Below, piece after piece: positions 38,933 through 47,781 of a stretch of DNA of 64,000 nt (positions within the stretch are counted from its first letter, which is position 1; each line of letters begins with the position of its first letter). The stretch lies in assembly GCA_021647705.1 (NCBI GenBank), contig JAKIUF010000001.1, positions 124,001-188,000 of the forward strand. Reading direction: 5' to 3'. This DNA is from Gammaproteobacteria bacterium (GTDB lineage: Bacteria; Pseudomonadota; Gammaproteobacteria; SZUA-152). The position numbers were made by a program, and so were the translations under genes. A model generated the notes under the pieces. It was not told the origin of the DNA, did no database searches, and saw nothing but the letters and a program-made list of their open reading frames with translations.

Positions 38933-39097
38933 CTAAGCCGCTGTAATACATCCCTTAAGCCTCTCTTTTATCTCTTCCGTTAGCCGCAAAGTCTCAGTCA
39001 AACTCACCATAATAGCCACCCTTTCATCCTCGGACTCTCTTTCATTAGCAACACCATTGGCCAATGCTCGCAACTCCTGCATTGAAATCTCATCCAC
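38933..39097 (-). CDS. Small protein of a two-member local family (PVDEIS...ERLKG), copy 2
   Basis: The frame encodes VDEISMQELRALANGVANE, then TLRLTEEIKERLKGCITAA. It is homologous to the small gene at 40501-40716 (PVDEISIQELKVLAG...KADVKERLVGS). I do not recognise a known family. The start is uncertain: GTG 39097 keeps the conserved part, ATG 39082 is internal, and the frame stays open upstream into the HTH-ImmA gene. It lies between that gene and the DUF1016 gene with tight spacing. About 54 residues. Confidence 0.5.
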   Translation of the reverse strand: MDEISMQELRALANGVANERESEDERVAIMVSLTETLRLTEEIKERLKGCITAA

Positions 39098-39126
39098 CGG
39101 GCAATGGCCCTGTATCGCATTCGCCT

Positions 39127-40251
39127 TTATATGTCCGCAGCATCCTTTATACGAAAACTCATCTTCAGATCATTCATCCACGAGGGTTTAATCAATCCGT
39201 CGTGTTGCAAACGCCCAACAACGATACCGGGGTGAATACCTAGTTCATTTGCGAATCGTTTAACCCCACTCTTACTGCGCAGGGCAGCAAGCTCATATTT
39301 ATACTGCGGCTGTATTAAGTAATCACCCGCCCAGGTGTTAGCCTCATGCTCATGTTGATCTGTCGTTTGAGCGGAGTCTGGATCATCGAGATAAACAGAT
39401 TTTTTTTCATCCTTGTTATTCGCATGTAGGAGAATATGTGCCGCTTCATGAAAAAAGGTGAACCAAAATTTGTCATTCGTCTTTCCATAGAGAGAAAGCT
39501 GAATAAGCGGCCGGGTTGGACTGAGCCAACGGGCGACACCACTGACGTGAGCACGCGGAATAGCGGGCACAATAACGAAAGCAACGCCCGACTCATTTAA
39601 AAGCTGGTGAAGCTTGGGTTCAAACTGTTGTGGTGTCTCTCTGGTAAATTGGCAAATAATTTTAAGCGCCAGCTCGAATTTGGCGCGATTATATTTTGGG
39701 CCGTCTGGCGCTCCTGCCTGGCGTTCCCCCATGCGCAACCAGGCGGAGATGGCTCCTATATCACTCTGTTCTTCACGGCTACGGCGAAAACTATACTGCA
39801 TGCCCCCATAGTGATTGCGCCACTCATCCGGTGATGCAACACCAAAGAAACGTAGACAAGCGCCCACTAAAGAGGGCTTGGCTTTAGCATCAATACGGTA
39901 TTTTGTAATCGCCCCAGCAGCCATCAGTTCTTTGAGCGGAAGTTCATCAAGCCAGCCGATCCAATTAGCATGGGTTTGGGCCGCCGCCAAACGGGCACAA
40001 TGTTCACGATACTTGGCTTCACGGCTCAACCAAAAACCAACCGAACTACCGAGAACTCGCTCCAGTTTCAAGGCAGCATCCTCAGAGAGCGGCACCTTGC
40101 CATTGACAAGCTGATTGACGTGTTTGGGGCTATATCCCAACCGCACAGCCAACTCAGCCTGAGTCCAGCCGCGCTCTTCGATGAGATCGAGAATGGTGTC
40201 GCCAGGGGGGGAGACCCAGTCTGGCACGAACGGAGCACTCAACTCAGCCAT
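39127..40251 (-). CDS. HigA-type HTH antitoxin fused to an ImmA/IrrE metallopeptidase domain
   Basis: 374 residues. An N-terminal XRE/HigA helix-turn-helix (about 18-75: ILDLIEERGWTQAELAVRLGYSPKHVNQLVNGK) is followed by a middle linker region. A C-terminal ImmA/IrrE zinc-peptidase domain holds FHEAAHILLH (HExxH, about 268-277) and the third-ligand region DQHEHEANTWAGDYL. Such fusions act as stress-responsive regulators or antitoxins. No HigB-like toxin is seen next to it; the flanking genes are the two small PVDEIS paralogues. Confidence 0.85.
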   Translation of the reverse strand: MAELSAPFVPDWVSPPGDTILDLIEERGWTQAELAVRLGYSPKHVNQLVNGKVPLSEDAALKLERVLGSSVGFWLSREAKYREHCARLAAAQTHANWIGWLDELPLKELMAAGAITKYRIDAKAKPSLVGACLRFFGVASPDEWRNHYGGMQYSFRRSREEQSDIGAISAWLRMGERQAGAPDGPKYNRAKFELALKIICQFTRETPQQFEPKLHQLLNESGVAFVIVPAIPRAHVSGVARWLSPTRPLIQLSLYGKTNDKFWFTFFHEAAHILLHANNKDEKKSVYLDDPDSAQTTDQHEHEANTWAGDYLIQPQYKYELAALRSKSGVKRFANELGIHPGIVVGRLQHDGLIKPSWMNDLKMSFRIKDAADI

Positions 40252-40292
40252 GGTATTCCCCTATATATTCAATACTTACAATAGTAAGCCGG

Positions 40293-40398
40293 GTAGGGTG
40301 GAACAAGCGCAGCGGTTCCACCAAACGGGAGGTGAGTCGTTGTTGCATGTTGTTCCTTATAGCCTGTTGGTGGAACCGCTGCGCTTGTTCCACCCTAC
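40293..40398. repeat. GTAGGGTGG-ended palindromic repeat
   Basis: Perfect 31-base arms (GTAGGGTGGAACAAGCGCAG... and its complement ending ...TTGTTCCACCCTAC) around a 44-base centre. The same ends are found at 13227-13300, though the inner arm differs. It lies upstream of the HTH-ImmA gene and may include or displace its promoter. Confidence 0.88.
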
Positions 40399-40436
40399 GA
40401 TTTAACGCTGTGTTGAATAGCGAAACCTTGACGTCA

Positions 40437-40454
40437 CCCTGTTCCAGAACAGGG
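40437..40454. other. Short perfect hairpin CCCTGTTC-CA-GAACAGGG
   Basis: 8-bp arms, 2-base loop, located between the palindromic repeat and the small gene that ends at 40501. No U-tract on either side makes a clear terminator; it may be a binding dyad. Confidence 0.35.
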
Positions 40455-40500
40455 CTTAGCCTGACGGCTATGCACCTAGCCCCCCTATACTCAGCTCGTC

Positions 40501-40716
40501 TTAAGACGATCCGACTAGCCTCTCTTTCACATCAGCCTTTAGCCGTTTGATTCCGATAAGCTTCGCCATGGCAGCACCTTTTTCTTCCTGTGATCCAGTG
40601 TCGAGTTCCCATTCGCCCGCCAAAACCTTTAACTCCTGAATCGAGATTTCATCCACTGGACGACTGCTATTTTCTGAGTAGCGAAACATCGACCATTCAC
40701 TACACTGACCATTCAC
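40501..40716 (-). CDS. Small protein of a two-member local family (PVDEIS...ERLVG), copy 1
   Basis: 71 residues as drawn, but similarity to the paralogue at 38933 begins at RPVDEISIQELKVLAGEWELD (residue about 19), so the first residues may be non-coding. It ends KADVKERLVGSS. Predicted as mostly helical and charged; no known family recognised. It lies upstream of the HTH-ImmA gene on the same strand, separated by a palindromic repeat. The palindrome CGTCTTAAGACG spans its stop. Confidence 0.5.
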   Translation of the reverse strand: MNGQCSEWSMFRYSENSSRPVDEISIQELKVLAGEWELDTGSQEEKGAAMAKLIGIKRLKADVKERLVGSS

Positions 40717-40897
40717 TGGTATTACTGCCCTCAGGCCAGAAAATCCAATCCTATCAAACTTTACCTATTAGGTACATTTATATCTTTTGGCTAATGAGCA
40801 GAGAAATGTGCGCTGAGCACCTAGAGGGGGCGTTAACAATTAAGTTCATTGTCGATGATAATTCACCAATAATTTGAATTTAAAAGGTGAAGACACG

Positions 40898-41032
40898 ATG
40901 AGTCGAACGATATTAAGAGATGATCAGTGGACGAGAATAGAGCTATTACTCTCCGGCAAAGCCGGTGACTGTGGTGTTACAGGTAAGGGTTTGTTCTTGA
41001 TGTCGATGTTGATTTCAGAGGAAAAATTGTAG
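40898..41032 (+). pseudogene. IS5-family transposase, N-terminal fragment
   Basis: MSRTILRDDQWTRIELLLSG followed by AGDCGVTGKG is the characteristic N-terminus of IS5-group (IS1031/IS427-like) transposases, ATG preceded by AAAGGTGAAG. After GVTGKG the sequence departs from the family and stops at 41030. No DDE catalytic region remains. It marks the boundary between the defence island and the sugar cluster. Confidence 0.75.
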
Positions 41033-41078
41033 TGCCGTCAAATGAGGAGTTAAAGCATTGACGGGTTAATGTCGGACA

Positions 41079-42155
41079 TTATTCATTGATAAACTGGTCC
41101 CCGTAATCTTCACCTGCTTTTTTAAATTCCTGCATATGACCAATATCAATCCAGTATTCATGGATCGGGAAGCTGCTGACAGATTTTTTGTTTTCCAATA
41201 AAGCGTTAATTAAACTGGGCATATCATAAAAACAATCGGCAGGAATCTCGTCCAGGGTATGCGGTTCCAGCATATAAATACCGGCATTCACACTGAAACG
41301 GTGGATTGGTTTTTCCACCATGTCGAGCACTTTGTGGCCGTCAAGATTGATAACGCCATAAGGAATCTGGTGGGTGTATTCACGGGTACACAAGGTGGCA
41401 CTGCCCGACTGTTTTTGATGAAAACGTAATAAACGCACGAAATCAACTTTGGTCAACAGGTCACTGTTCATCACAAAAAAAGGCGTTTCGGGTTTTTTGG
41501 GCAACAGGCTTAATGCACCGGCTGTGCCCATGCGTTTGTGTTCTTCAATATATTCAATGTCAACGTTCCAGCGACTGCCGTCTCCGAAGTATTCCTTGAT
41601 CATCTCACCTTTGTAGTTAATGCAAAGATAAATATTGTGAAAACCATGGTCCGCGAAGTTTTCAATGATGGTTTCCAGAATCGGTTTTGATCCCACTTCC
41701 AATAGCGGTTTTGGTTGTGAGTGCGTCAGTGGGTGCAAGCGTGTGCCCAGTCCGCCTGCCATTAATACCACGGGATTGTCACGTACGGGTTCTTTGGGAG
41801 GTTCAAAGCGGGCAAGTCCCACCATGCAGCCGTTGGCATCCAGTAATGGCAGGTGTCGCAGGGTATACCGCTGCATGGTGCGTTGCCACAGGGATTCGTC
41901 TTCATCCAGCAGGCCGGTGGTGGGGTTGTCATTCATGAACACACTGATGGGGGTGTCGAGTCCGTCACCACGCAGCAGTGCGCGGCGGATATCGCCATCG
42001 GTTACGGTACCTGCAAGGTGGCAGCCATCATCAACCACCAGGGCAATTTGCATGTTGCCATCGGATATGGTCATCAACACATCTTTCATGTTGGCGTTGG
42101 AGTGGATGGCGGTTTTTTTCCAGTCGTAGATGTGAGTTGCGTGGCTTTTCATCAT
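41079..42155 (-). CDS. CBS-domain sugar nucleotidyltransferase (LegX/PtmE-like)
   Basis: 358 residues. Two CBS motifs occupy about residues 12-120 (NMKDVLMTISDGNMQIALVVDD, VTDGDIRRALLRG). The nucleotidyltransferase domain follows from about 128: VVLMAGGLGTRLHPLTHSQPKPLLEVGSKPILE, FFVMNSDLLTKVDF and SVNAGIYML. In legionaminic-acid loci such proteins activate GlcN-1-phosphate (GDP-sugar formation); that substrate is inferred from context. Last gene of the minus-strand operon. Confidence 0.82.
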   Translation of the reverse strand: MMKSHATHIYDWKKTAIHSNANMKDVLMTISDGNMQIALVVDDGCHLAGTVTDGDIRRALLRGDGLDTPISVFMNDNPTTGLLDEDESLWQRTMQRYTLRHLPLLDANGCMVGLARFEPPKEPVRDNPVVLMAGGLGTRLHPLTHSQPKPLLEVGSKPILETIIENFADHGFHNIYLCINYKGEMIKEYFGDGSRWNVDIEYIEEHKRMGTAGALSLLPKKPETPFFVMNSDLLTKVDFVRLLRFHQKQSGSATLCTREYTHQIPYGVINLDGHKVLDMVEKPIHRFSVNAGIYMLEPHTLDEIPADCFYDMPSLINALLENKKSVSSFPIHEYWIDIGHMQEFKKAGEDYGDQFINE

Positions 42156-42191
42156 GTCAGCGGCCTGTTGTCAAAATCTACTTTCTGTTGG

Positions 42192-42839
42192 TCACCGTGC
42201 GTGCGGTCTGTTTTTGGCCGGTACGCCGACCGCCAGGTTACCGGCGGGAACATCGGCGATAACCACAGCTCCTGATGCAATAATTGCGCCATGGCCAATG
42301 GTGACGCCCTGGTTGATGACGGCACCGGCACCGACATGTACTGACTGGCCGATGTGACAGCTTCCGCAAAGCACTGCACCACTGGCGATATGCGTGTGAT
42401 CGCCGATGGTGCAGTGGTGCTCCACCAGTGCCCGGCTGTTGATCAGTACATTGTCACCCAGTTGTGTTCCGGTATTGACGATGGCACCGGCAAGGATTTG
42501 CAGTCCCTGGCCATAAGAGACCGAAGGGCTGAGGCAGACGGTGGGGTGAATGATGTCAGTAAAGCGGTAGTGTTTTGCGGTAAAGCGGTTGAACAGTGTT
42601 GTCCGCTGTTTGGTGTCGCCCGTTGAGCCGAGGCCGTTAATCAGACTGACTTCATCCGGGTGGTGAGATGAGAATATCACCGGATCATTACCCAGGAAAT
42701 CCAGTCCGGCTAATACGGTATTATCATCCGAAGGCTGTATGTCGGTGAACCCCAGCAGGGTGTGTTGCAGGCTGTTGATGATTTCCGTTAACACGGCAGC
42801 ATGCCCGCCACCACCGACAAGAATCAGTGGTTTATTCAC
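42192..42839 (-). CDS. neuD: NeuD/PglD-family sugar acyltransferase
   Basis: 215 residues. The N-terminal Rossmann-like segment PLILVGGGGHAAVLTEIINS is followed by a left-handed beta-helix with hexapeptide repeats (LQILAGAIVNTGTQLGDN, HCTIGDHTHIASGAV, GQSVHVGAGAVINQG). Such enzymes O- or N-acetylate sialic or related sugars or their precursors. It starts inside the last codons of the synthase gene (4-base overlap), so translation is coupled. Confidence 0.85.
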   Translation of the reverse strand: MNKPLILVGGGGHAAVLTEIINSLQHTLLGFTDIQPSDDNTVLAGLDFLGNDPVIFSSHHPDEVSLINGLGSTGDTKQRTTLFNRFTAKHYRFTDIIHPTVCLSPSVSYGQGLQILAGAIVNTGTQLGDNVLINSRALVEHHCTIGDHTHIASGAVLCGSCHIGQSVHVGAGAVINQGVTIGHGAIIASGAVVIADVPAGNLAVGVPAKNRPHAR

Positions 42840-43924
42840 TGAATCACCTCATCAGCGTCATAATTTTGTCGCGCTGCTTGTCCCAAAATCTCCCAGTAGT
42901 CCATGGGCGAGCGTCCGCTGCCAGGACGTTTGATGGTGACATTGTCCGCAGTGAAATGTTCTCCGCGACTGATTGCCTGTGCGGCAATCAGGCTTTTTCG
43001 GGCGGCGACCATGTTGGTTTGTTCCGCTGGGCCGGGTACTTTGTCGGTTGAACCCAGGGCCAGTGACAGGTCACGAATACCATCGATCATTGTTTTCAGT
43101 TCTCCGGGCTCCAGTGAGGCAAGGTGATCGGGGCCCGGTAACTGACGGTCTAGTGTGAAGTGTTTTTCAATGATGTGTGCGCCGCGTGCCACGGCGGCGA
43201 GTGAAACATGAATACCCAGTGTATGGTCGGAATATCCCACCGGCAGGCCGAAAGTTTCGGCCAGGGTGTCCATGGCGCGCAGGTTGACCTGGTCCGGCGG
43301 GCAGGGATATTCGGTGGTGCAATGTAACAGCGCAACGTGTTTTTTCAGCAGCGCCTGTCCTTGTTGATTGCGAAAGGCATCATTAAAGGCAGGGCGTGAT
43401 GGAGGCGTTTCGTCTTGCAAAAAACCGAAAGCGAGCACACCCAGGGCTTCACGAATCTCGGCCAATGTGGCCATGCCGGTGGAGAGAATGAGTGATCGTC
43501 CGGCTTTGCTGATTTGTAATAGCAGCGGGCCATTGGTGAGTTCACCCGAGCCCAGTTTGAGTCGGGGCAGGGCCATGTCGTCGATCAGGAAACGGGCGCT
43601 GTCCGGGTCAAACGGTGCGGACAGGAAGGCAATGTTTTGTTCTTTGCAGCGGGCAAGCAGGGCATGGTGATGGTCGAACGACAGAGCCAGACGTTTCAGC
43701 ATGGCAAGCTGGGACCCCGGTGCATCGCGGGAGCCGCCTTCATTGCGGACTTGATAATCGGCCTGTGCGGCGTGGCGGCTGGCCAGTGCTTCGGGGTTGA
43801 AGGTTTGGAATTTGACCGCGTCCGCACCGGCTTCAGCAGCGGCATCCACCATGGCCAGGGCGCGATTCAGATCACCGTTATGGTTCACACCGGCTTCGGC
43901 AATCACATAAACAGCATCACTCAT
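42836..43924 (-). CDS. neuB: Nonulosonic acid synthase (NeuB/LegI family)
   Basis: 362 residues. It condenses phosphoenolpyruvate with a six-carbon amino sugar to make a nine-carbon acid. N-terminal TIM barrel: VYVIAEAGVNHNGDLNRALAMVDAAAEAGADAVKFQTF, FLSAPFDPDSARFL, LKLGSGELTN, LLHCTTEYPC, GYSDHTLGIHVSLAAVARGAHIIEKHFT. The C-terminal SAF antifreeze-like domain has SLIAAQAISRGEHFTADNVTIKRPG. Motifs cannot by themselves decide between neuraminic and legionaminic acid. Overlaps the cytidylyltransferase gene by 4 bases. Confidence 0.93.
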   Translation of the reverse strand: MSDAVYVIAEAGVNHNGDLNRALAMVDAAAEAGADAVKFQTFNPEALASRHAAQADYQVRNEGGSRDAPGSQLAMLKRLALSFDHHHALLARCKEQNIAFLSAPFDPDSARFLIDDMALPRLKLGSGELTNGPLLLQISKAGRSLILSTGMATLAEIREALGVLAFGFLQDETPPSRPAFNDAFRNQQGQALLKKHVALLHCTTEYPCPPDQVNLRAMDTLAETFGLPVGYSDHTLGIHVSLAAVARGAHIIEKHFTLDRQLPGPDHLASLEPGELKTMIDGIRDLSLALGSTDKVPGPAEQTNMVAARKSLIAAQAISRGEHFTADNVTIKRPGSGRSPMDYWEILGQAARQNYDADEVIQ

Positions 43925-44637
43925 GATTCTTTATTTTCTCCCGGGCCGAAGTGTTTAAAAAACAGTTGGGCTATCTCAAGGTCTATTCTGGTGTCGATGT
44001 CCACTGAACGTTCTTTCGGCATGAGGTAGGCATAACTGTTGTCGTCCATATCGAGATTGCCACTTTCAATCAGTCGTGTGCAGTTGTAGATGTAGACAGC
44101 ACCGTTTAATTGATAACTTTTGGGTAAATCCTGAGAACGTGTATCGCGAATGCCCGGCCGGTAGAAGTGGGCCATGGACAGATTATCCGGCAGAGTATTG
44201 CTCCATTCCGGCGGGTGATCAGTCTCACAAACACTGATGACCGCATCGGCCTGTTTTTCCAGTAACTGTTCGATGGCACCATCAATGTCCTGCGCAATGC
44301 GCAAGGGCGAAGTGGGTTGAAGTATCACCACGTAATCGTAATGTTCTCCTTTTTCTCCCAGAGTTTTCAGCGTGTACAAAACCGAGTCCAGGCTGGTGGC
44401 GGTATCACCGGCCAGTTCCGGGGGGCGCAGAAAAGGCACCTCGGCACCGTATTGCTGGCCGATGTCAGCGATCTCCTGATCATCGGTACATAACACCACA
44501 CGATCCAGACGCTGTGCCGCTTTTGCTGCTTCAACCGTCCAGGCCAGTAGAGGCTTGCCTGCCAGTGGCAGAATATTTTTGCGCGGTAATCGTTTGCTGC
44601 CACCGCGGGCGAGAATTAATCCGAGAAAACCGGGCAT
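43921..44637 (-). CDS. neuA: CMP-nonulosonic acid cytidylyltransferase (NeuA/LegF family)
   Basis: 238 residues. Nucleotide-binding start GLILARGGSKRLPRKNILPLAGKPLLAWTVEAA, then RVVLCTDDQEIADIGQQYGAEVPFLRPPELA, VILQPTSPLR and the metal-site region near VDIDTRIDLEIAQLF. It activates the nine-carbon acid with CTP for transfer to a surface glycan or flagellin. First gene of the minus-strand operon, divergent from the FAD enzyme gene at 44722 across an 84-base gap. Confidence 0.92.
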   Translation of the reverse strand: MPGFLGLILARGGSKRLPRKNILPLAGKPLLAWTVEAAKAAQRLDRVVLCTDDQEIADIGQQYGAEVPFLRPPELAGDTATSLDSVLYTLKTLGEKGEHYDYVVILQPTSPLRIAQDIDGAIEQLLEKQADAVISVCETDHPPEWSNTLPDNLSMAHFYRPGIRDTRSQDLPKSYQLNGAVYIYNCTRLIESGNLDMDDNSYAYLMPKERSVDIDTRIDLEIAQLFFKHFGPGENKES

Positions 44638-44721
44638 AGGTTATAACCTGCTTGGCATGAAATCTGCTGTTGATTTCGAGAGTCATTAACGTTGGTGGTT
44701 ATCTTACCCGGAGACACAGGC

Positions 44722-46059
44722 ATGACAACAGCAATTGTAGTCGGTGGCGGTATTGGAGGGATCGTCAGTGCGCTGCTGTTAAAACGAAATTACGATAATG
44801 TGTTGCTGGTGGAGAGGGCAGCGGTGCCCGGCGGGCTGTTACGCACCTCGCATACCCGGGATGGTTTGTCCTTTGATTTCGGCACTCATTTTGTTGCGAC
44901 TACAGGGCTGGATGATCTCGATGAATTGCTGTTCGATTTTGTGAATGCTGAAGACTGGCATGAGTTCGATTACCTGAAGGCGGGTCATTATCATGGAGGT
45001 TTACTGAACGGTAACAGCACCTTTATTGATGCACGCAGCCTTCCGCGACAGACCTATCTGGAAGGGCTGGAGCAGATGCTGCTCGCCACACCTTCGGACG
45101 AAACGCCGGTCAATCTTGAACAGCAACTGGATGACACTTATGGGGTGATCTTTCGTACACAGTTATTCACTCCGGTATTACAAAAACTGTTTGGTGTTGC
45201 ACCGCAACAGTTGGCCCCTGATGCACATTTGTTATTTGGTTTGCAGCGCTTACTCATATTGTCTGCGGACGCCAGCCGTGAATTGAAAAATCTTCCTCGC
45301 TATGACCAGTGCATTGCCTTCCATCAATTGGATGAAGGCGTAAACCAGGCCAGCGTATTTTATCCGCGTCATGGTGGCATTGGTCGCTGGATCGACGGTT
45401 TAACAGAAAAACTCAGAGCAGCCGGTGTAGAGATGCTTACCGGGCATTTTGTGCAAGGTGTTAATCACCAGAATGGCCAGATTGACAGCATAACCCTGAA
45501 CGATGGCAGGCATCTGGATTGTGATCAACTGGTGTGGACAGTACCGCCTTTTTTACTGGCAAAAGCCGCAGACCTGGATGTGCCTATGCATGCACCACAG
45601 TTACGTCATACCCGTTTGTTTCATTTTATCTTCGACAGACCTTTCACTACGGATTTACATTACCTTTATGTGCATGACCCGGCCATGAGTGCCTTTCGTG
45701 TGACCCTGTATTCCAATGTTGCCGGTCAGGATCATGACCCGGAACATGGATACCACTGCACGGTTGAGGTGTTATCTGATGGAAAAGAAGAAGCATCTTT
45801 GTTAAACGAGCGCATTCATAATGAACTGATCGCCATGGAGCTGGTGTCCGAAGATGCAGTTTGTCGATATATCAACAACGAAGCTTTAGCCGCCGGGTTT
45901 CCAGTATTAAGCCAAGAATTTGTTGCAGCCGGAAAGCAGCAGGCTAATTGTCTGACCCGGCAATTGAATAATCTCCACTTGCTGGGAAAATCCAGTGGCA
46001 GCGCTTTTTTTATGAATGATGTGTTGCGGGAAGTGTACGATGCTCTTAACGTGGCGTGA
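44722..46059 (+). CDS. FAD/NAD(P)-binding oxidoreductase of the amine-oxidase/HemY superfamily
   Basis: 445 residues from ATG 44722 (frame open to 44692). The FAD Rossmann motif is AIVVGGGIGGIVSALLLKR...VLLVERAAVPGGLL, then FDFGTHFVAT; the middle contains GGIGRWIDGLTEKLRAAGVEM and a C-terminal HLLGKSSGSAFFMNDVL typical of the second FAD segment. Members include UDP-galactopyranose mutase-like and desaturase-like enzymes; the reaction here is unknown. First gene of the plus-strand sugar operon; its stop overlaps the next ATG (TGATG). Confidence 0.75.
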   Translation: MTTAIVVGGGIGGIVSALLLKRNYDNVLLVERAAVPGGLLRTSHTRDGLSFDFGTHFVATTGLDDLDELLFDFVNAEDWHEFDYLKAGHYHGGLLNGNSTFIDARSLPRQTYLEGLEQMLLATPSDETPVNLEQQLDDTYGVIFRTQLFTPVLQKLFGVAPQQLAPDAHLLFGLQRLLILSADASRELKNLPRYDQCIAFHQLDEGVNQASVFYPRHGGIGRWIDGLTEKLRAAGVEMLTGHFVQGVNHQNGQIDSITLNDGRHLDCDQLVWTVPPFLLAKAADLDVPMHAPQLRHTRLFHFIFDRPFTTDLHYLYVHDPAMSAFRVTLYSNVAGQDHDPEHGYHCTVEVLSDGKEEASLLNERIHNELIAMELVSEDAVCRYINNEALAAGFPVLSQEFVAAGKQQANCLTRQLNNLHLLGKSSGSAFFMNDVLREVYDALNVA

Positions 46060-47105
46060 TGAGTGACAATGTGCAAATGAAGGTGAGCCACAGTTTTCCC
46101 GGTTATAGCGAAGGTGTAGTGGAAGCCGCAACCTGCGCCTTGCAGGATGGATGTTTTTCCGGCGACCAGCTCAAAGTTGAGGTGGAGGCACGTTTGGCAT
46201 CCTTCACACACGCCGGTTATGCGCAGGTAACGGGCAGTGGTTTTGCCGCTTTGCAGGCAGCCCTGGTGGCGGCTGGTGTACGTGCAGCCGAAAAGGTCAT
46301 TGTTCCTGTGGTCACTTGCCCGGGTGTTTATCACGCGGTTCGCTCATTGGGAGCAGAGCCGATGCTGATGGACGTTGGCACAGAACTGCCCTTGCTGGAT
46401 GCTGATCGGTTCACAGCAGATATGGCAGGAGCCCGTTTTGTTATCGCGCCGCATATGTTCGGGTTATCCGTTGATCTGTTTCCTCTGCATGAACGTGACC
46501 TGATTATCATCGAAGACTGTGCGCAACGTCAGCGCCCGGAACGTGATCCACTGGCTGTTGCTTCTGTGTATTCCTTTTCGCCCACCAAATTGCAGACCAT
46601 GGGTTATGGCGGCGGTGTGGTAACAGATAACGCAACAGTGCATAACAGGATTCAGTGTTTTTTATCACCGGATGAAGCAGAGCAGGGCGGGGCTGTTGAT
46701 GACCTGCCATTCCGTATTCATGCGCCCGTTGCTGATTTCCAATGTGCCATGCTGTTGGCACAACTGGATCGTTATCAGGACACCATCGCACGTCGGCAGG
46801 TATGGGTTGAAGAATATGACAAGCAGCTTGGTGATTTGCAGCGGCTGCAAACCGAAGTGCCGTTCCGTTACCTGTTGCGTCTGCCCGAAGGACGGTCTGC
46901 ACCCGAACTGGCACAAGCGTTACAGCAGTGCGGAGTATCCGCCTGGCCACTGGGCTCGCAACTGTTGCACCACACTTTAAAACTGCCGGGCGATTACCCG
47001 AATGCCGAACGCTGGCAGCAACAACTGCTTTCCCTGCCATTGCACGAAGGTCTGGACCAAACCAGCGTCAACCATGTTTGCCATCAACTGCTGGCGTTGC
47101 TGTGA
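46059..47105 (+). CDS. DegT/DnrJ/EryC1-family PLP sugar aminotransferase
   Basis: 348 residues from ATG 46059 (TGATG overlap). It shows SGFAALQAALVAAGV, the phosphate-binding VVTCPGVYHAVRSLGAEPM, IEDCAQRQRPE and the catalytic-lysine segment SFSPTKLQTMGYGGGVV. The family installs amino groups on keto-sugars and is analogous to LegC, but it is short and diverged and no 4,6-dehydratase partner is visible here. The next gene overlaps its stop. Confidence 0.82.
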   Translation: MSDNVQMKVSHSFPGYSEGVVEAATCALQDGCFSGDQLKVEVEARLASFTHAGYAQVTGSGFAALQAALVAAGVRAAEKVIVPVVTCPGVYHAVRSLGAEPMLMDVGTELPLLDADRFTADMAGARFVIAPHMFGLSVDLFPLHERDLIIIEDCAQRQRPERDPLAVASVYSFSPTKLQTMGYGGGVVTDNATVHNRIQCFLSPDEAEQGGAVDDLPFRIHAPVADFQCAMLLAQLDRYQDTIARRQVWVEEYDKQLGDLQRLQTEVPFRYLLRLPEGRSAPELAQALQQCGVSAWPLGSQLLHHTLKLPGDYPNAERWQQQLLSLPLHEGLDQTSVNHVCHQLLALL

Positions 47106-47779
47106 TGAAGGTTGCATTACATCAAAGCCAGTATCTGCCCTGGCCTCCTTATTTCAAGAAAATGATGGCGGTGGACTGCTTTGTATTGATGGACAATGTG
47201 CAGTTCCAGAAAAACGGTATGCAAAACCGTAATCAGGTACGCAACAAACAGGGAGCCTTCTGGTTGACCATACCGGTGTCGGGGAAACTGGAAGATCACA
47301 TTGCGGATAAACGTATCGCCGATGCAGGCTGGACACGCAAACATTGGCAATCTTTGCAAACGACCTATGGGCGGGCACCCTACTGGGGTCAGCACAAAAA
47401 GGCACTGGAGGCACTGTATCAGGGTAGCTATACCACGTTAGGGGAAGTCAACGAGGTCTTTATCCGATTTTTTTTAAGTGTGCTGAAAATTGATATACCG
47501 GTAGTGAGTTTATCCTCCCTGAATGTTAATGGCAGCAAGTCCAGTCTGGTGTTGAATGCCTGCAAAGCGCTGAATGCAAATTGTTACGTCAGCGGTCATG
47601 GTGCTTCCGGTTATCTGGATACTGACGCATTTGCAGAGGCGGGTATCGCTATTGAATTTATGAAATCAATGCCACCAGTCTACACTCAGGGGAAAATGGA
47701 GTTTATTCCAGGGCTGTCGATGATCGATATGCTCATGCACCAGAACCCGGCGCAAATCCGGGCTTGTTTGGAGAACTGA
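47105..47779 (+). CDS. WbqC-family protein
   Basis: 224 residues from the overlapping TGATG. It opens KVALHQSQYLPWPPYFKKMMAVDCFVLMDNVQFQKNG and has RNQVRNKQGAFWLTIPV, SLNVNGSKSSLVLNACKALNANCYVSGHGASGYLD, then FEFKSM-like and MIDMLMHQNP segments. WbqC-like proteins recur in O-antigen and surface-sugar clusters, where their reaction is uncharacterised. It begins at the stop of the aminotransferase, within a tight operon. Confidence 0.85.
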   Translation: MKVALHQSQYLPWPPYFKKMMAVDCFVLMDNVQFQKNGMQNRNQVRNKQGAFWLTIPVSGKLEDHIADKRIADAGWTRKHWQSLQTTYGRAPYWGQHKKALEALYQGSYTTLGEVNEVFIRFFLSVLKIDIPVVSLSSLNVNGSKSSLVLNACKALNANCYVSGHGASGYLDTDAFAEAGIAIEFMKSMPPVYTQGKMEFIPGLSMIDMLMHQNPAQIRACLEN

Positions 47780-47781
47780 TT

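Noticed and set aside
40590-40877. 95-aa plus-strand frame
   Set aside because: Antisense to the small PVDEIS gene, with no similarity to anything I recognise.
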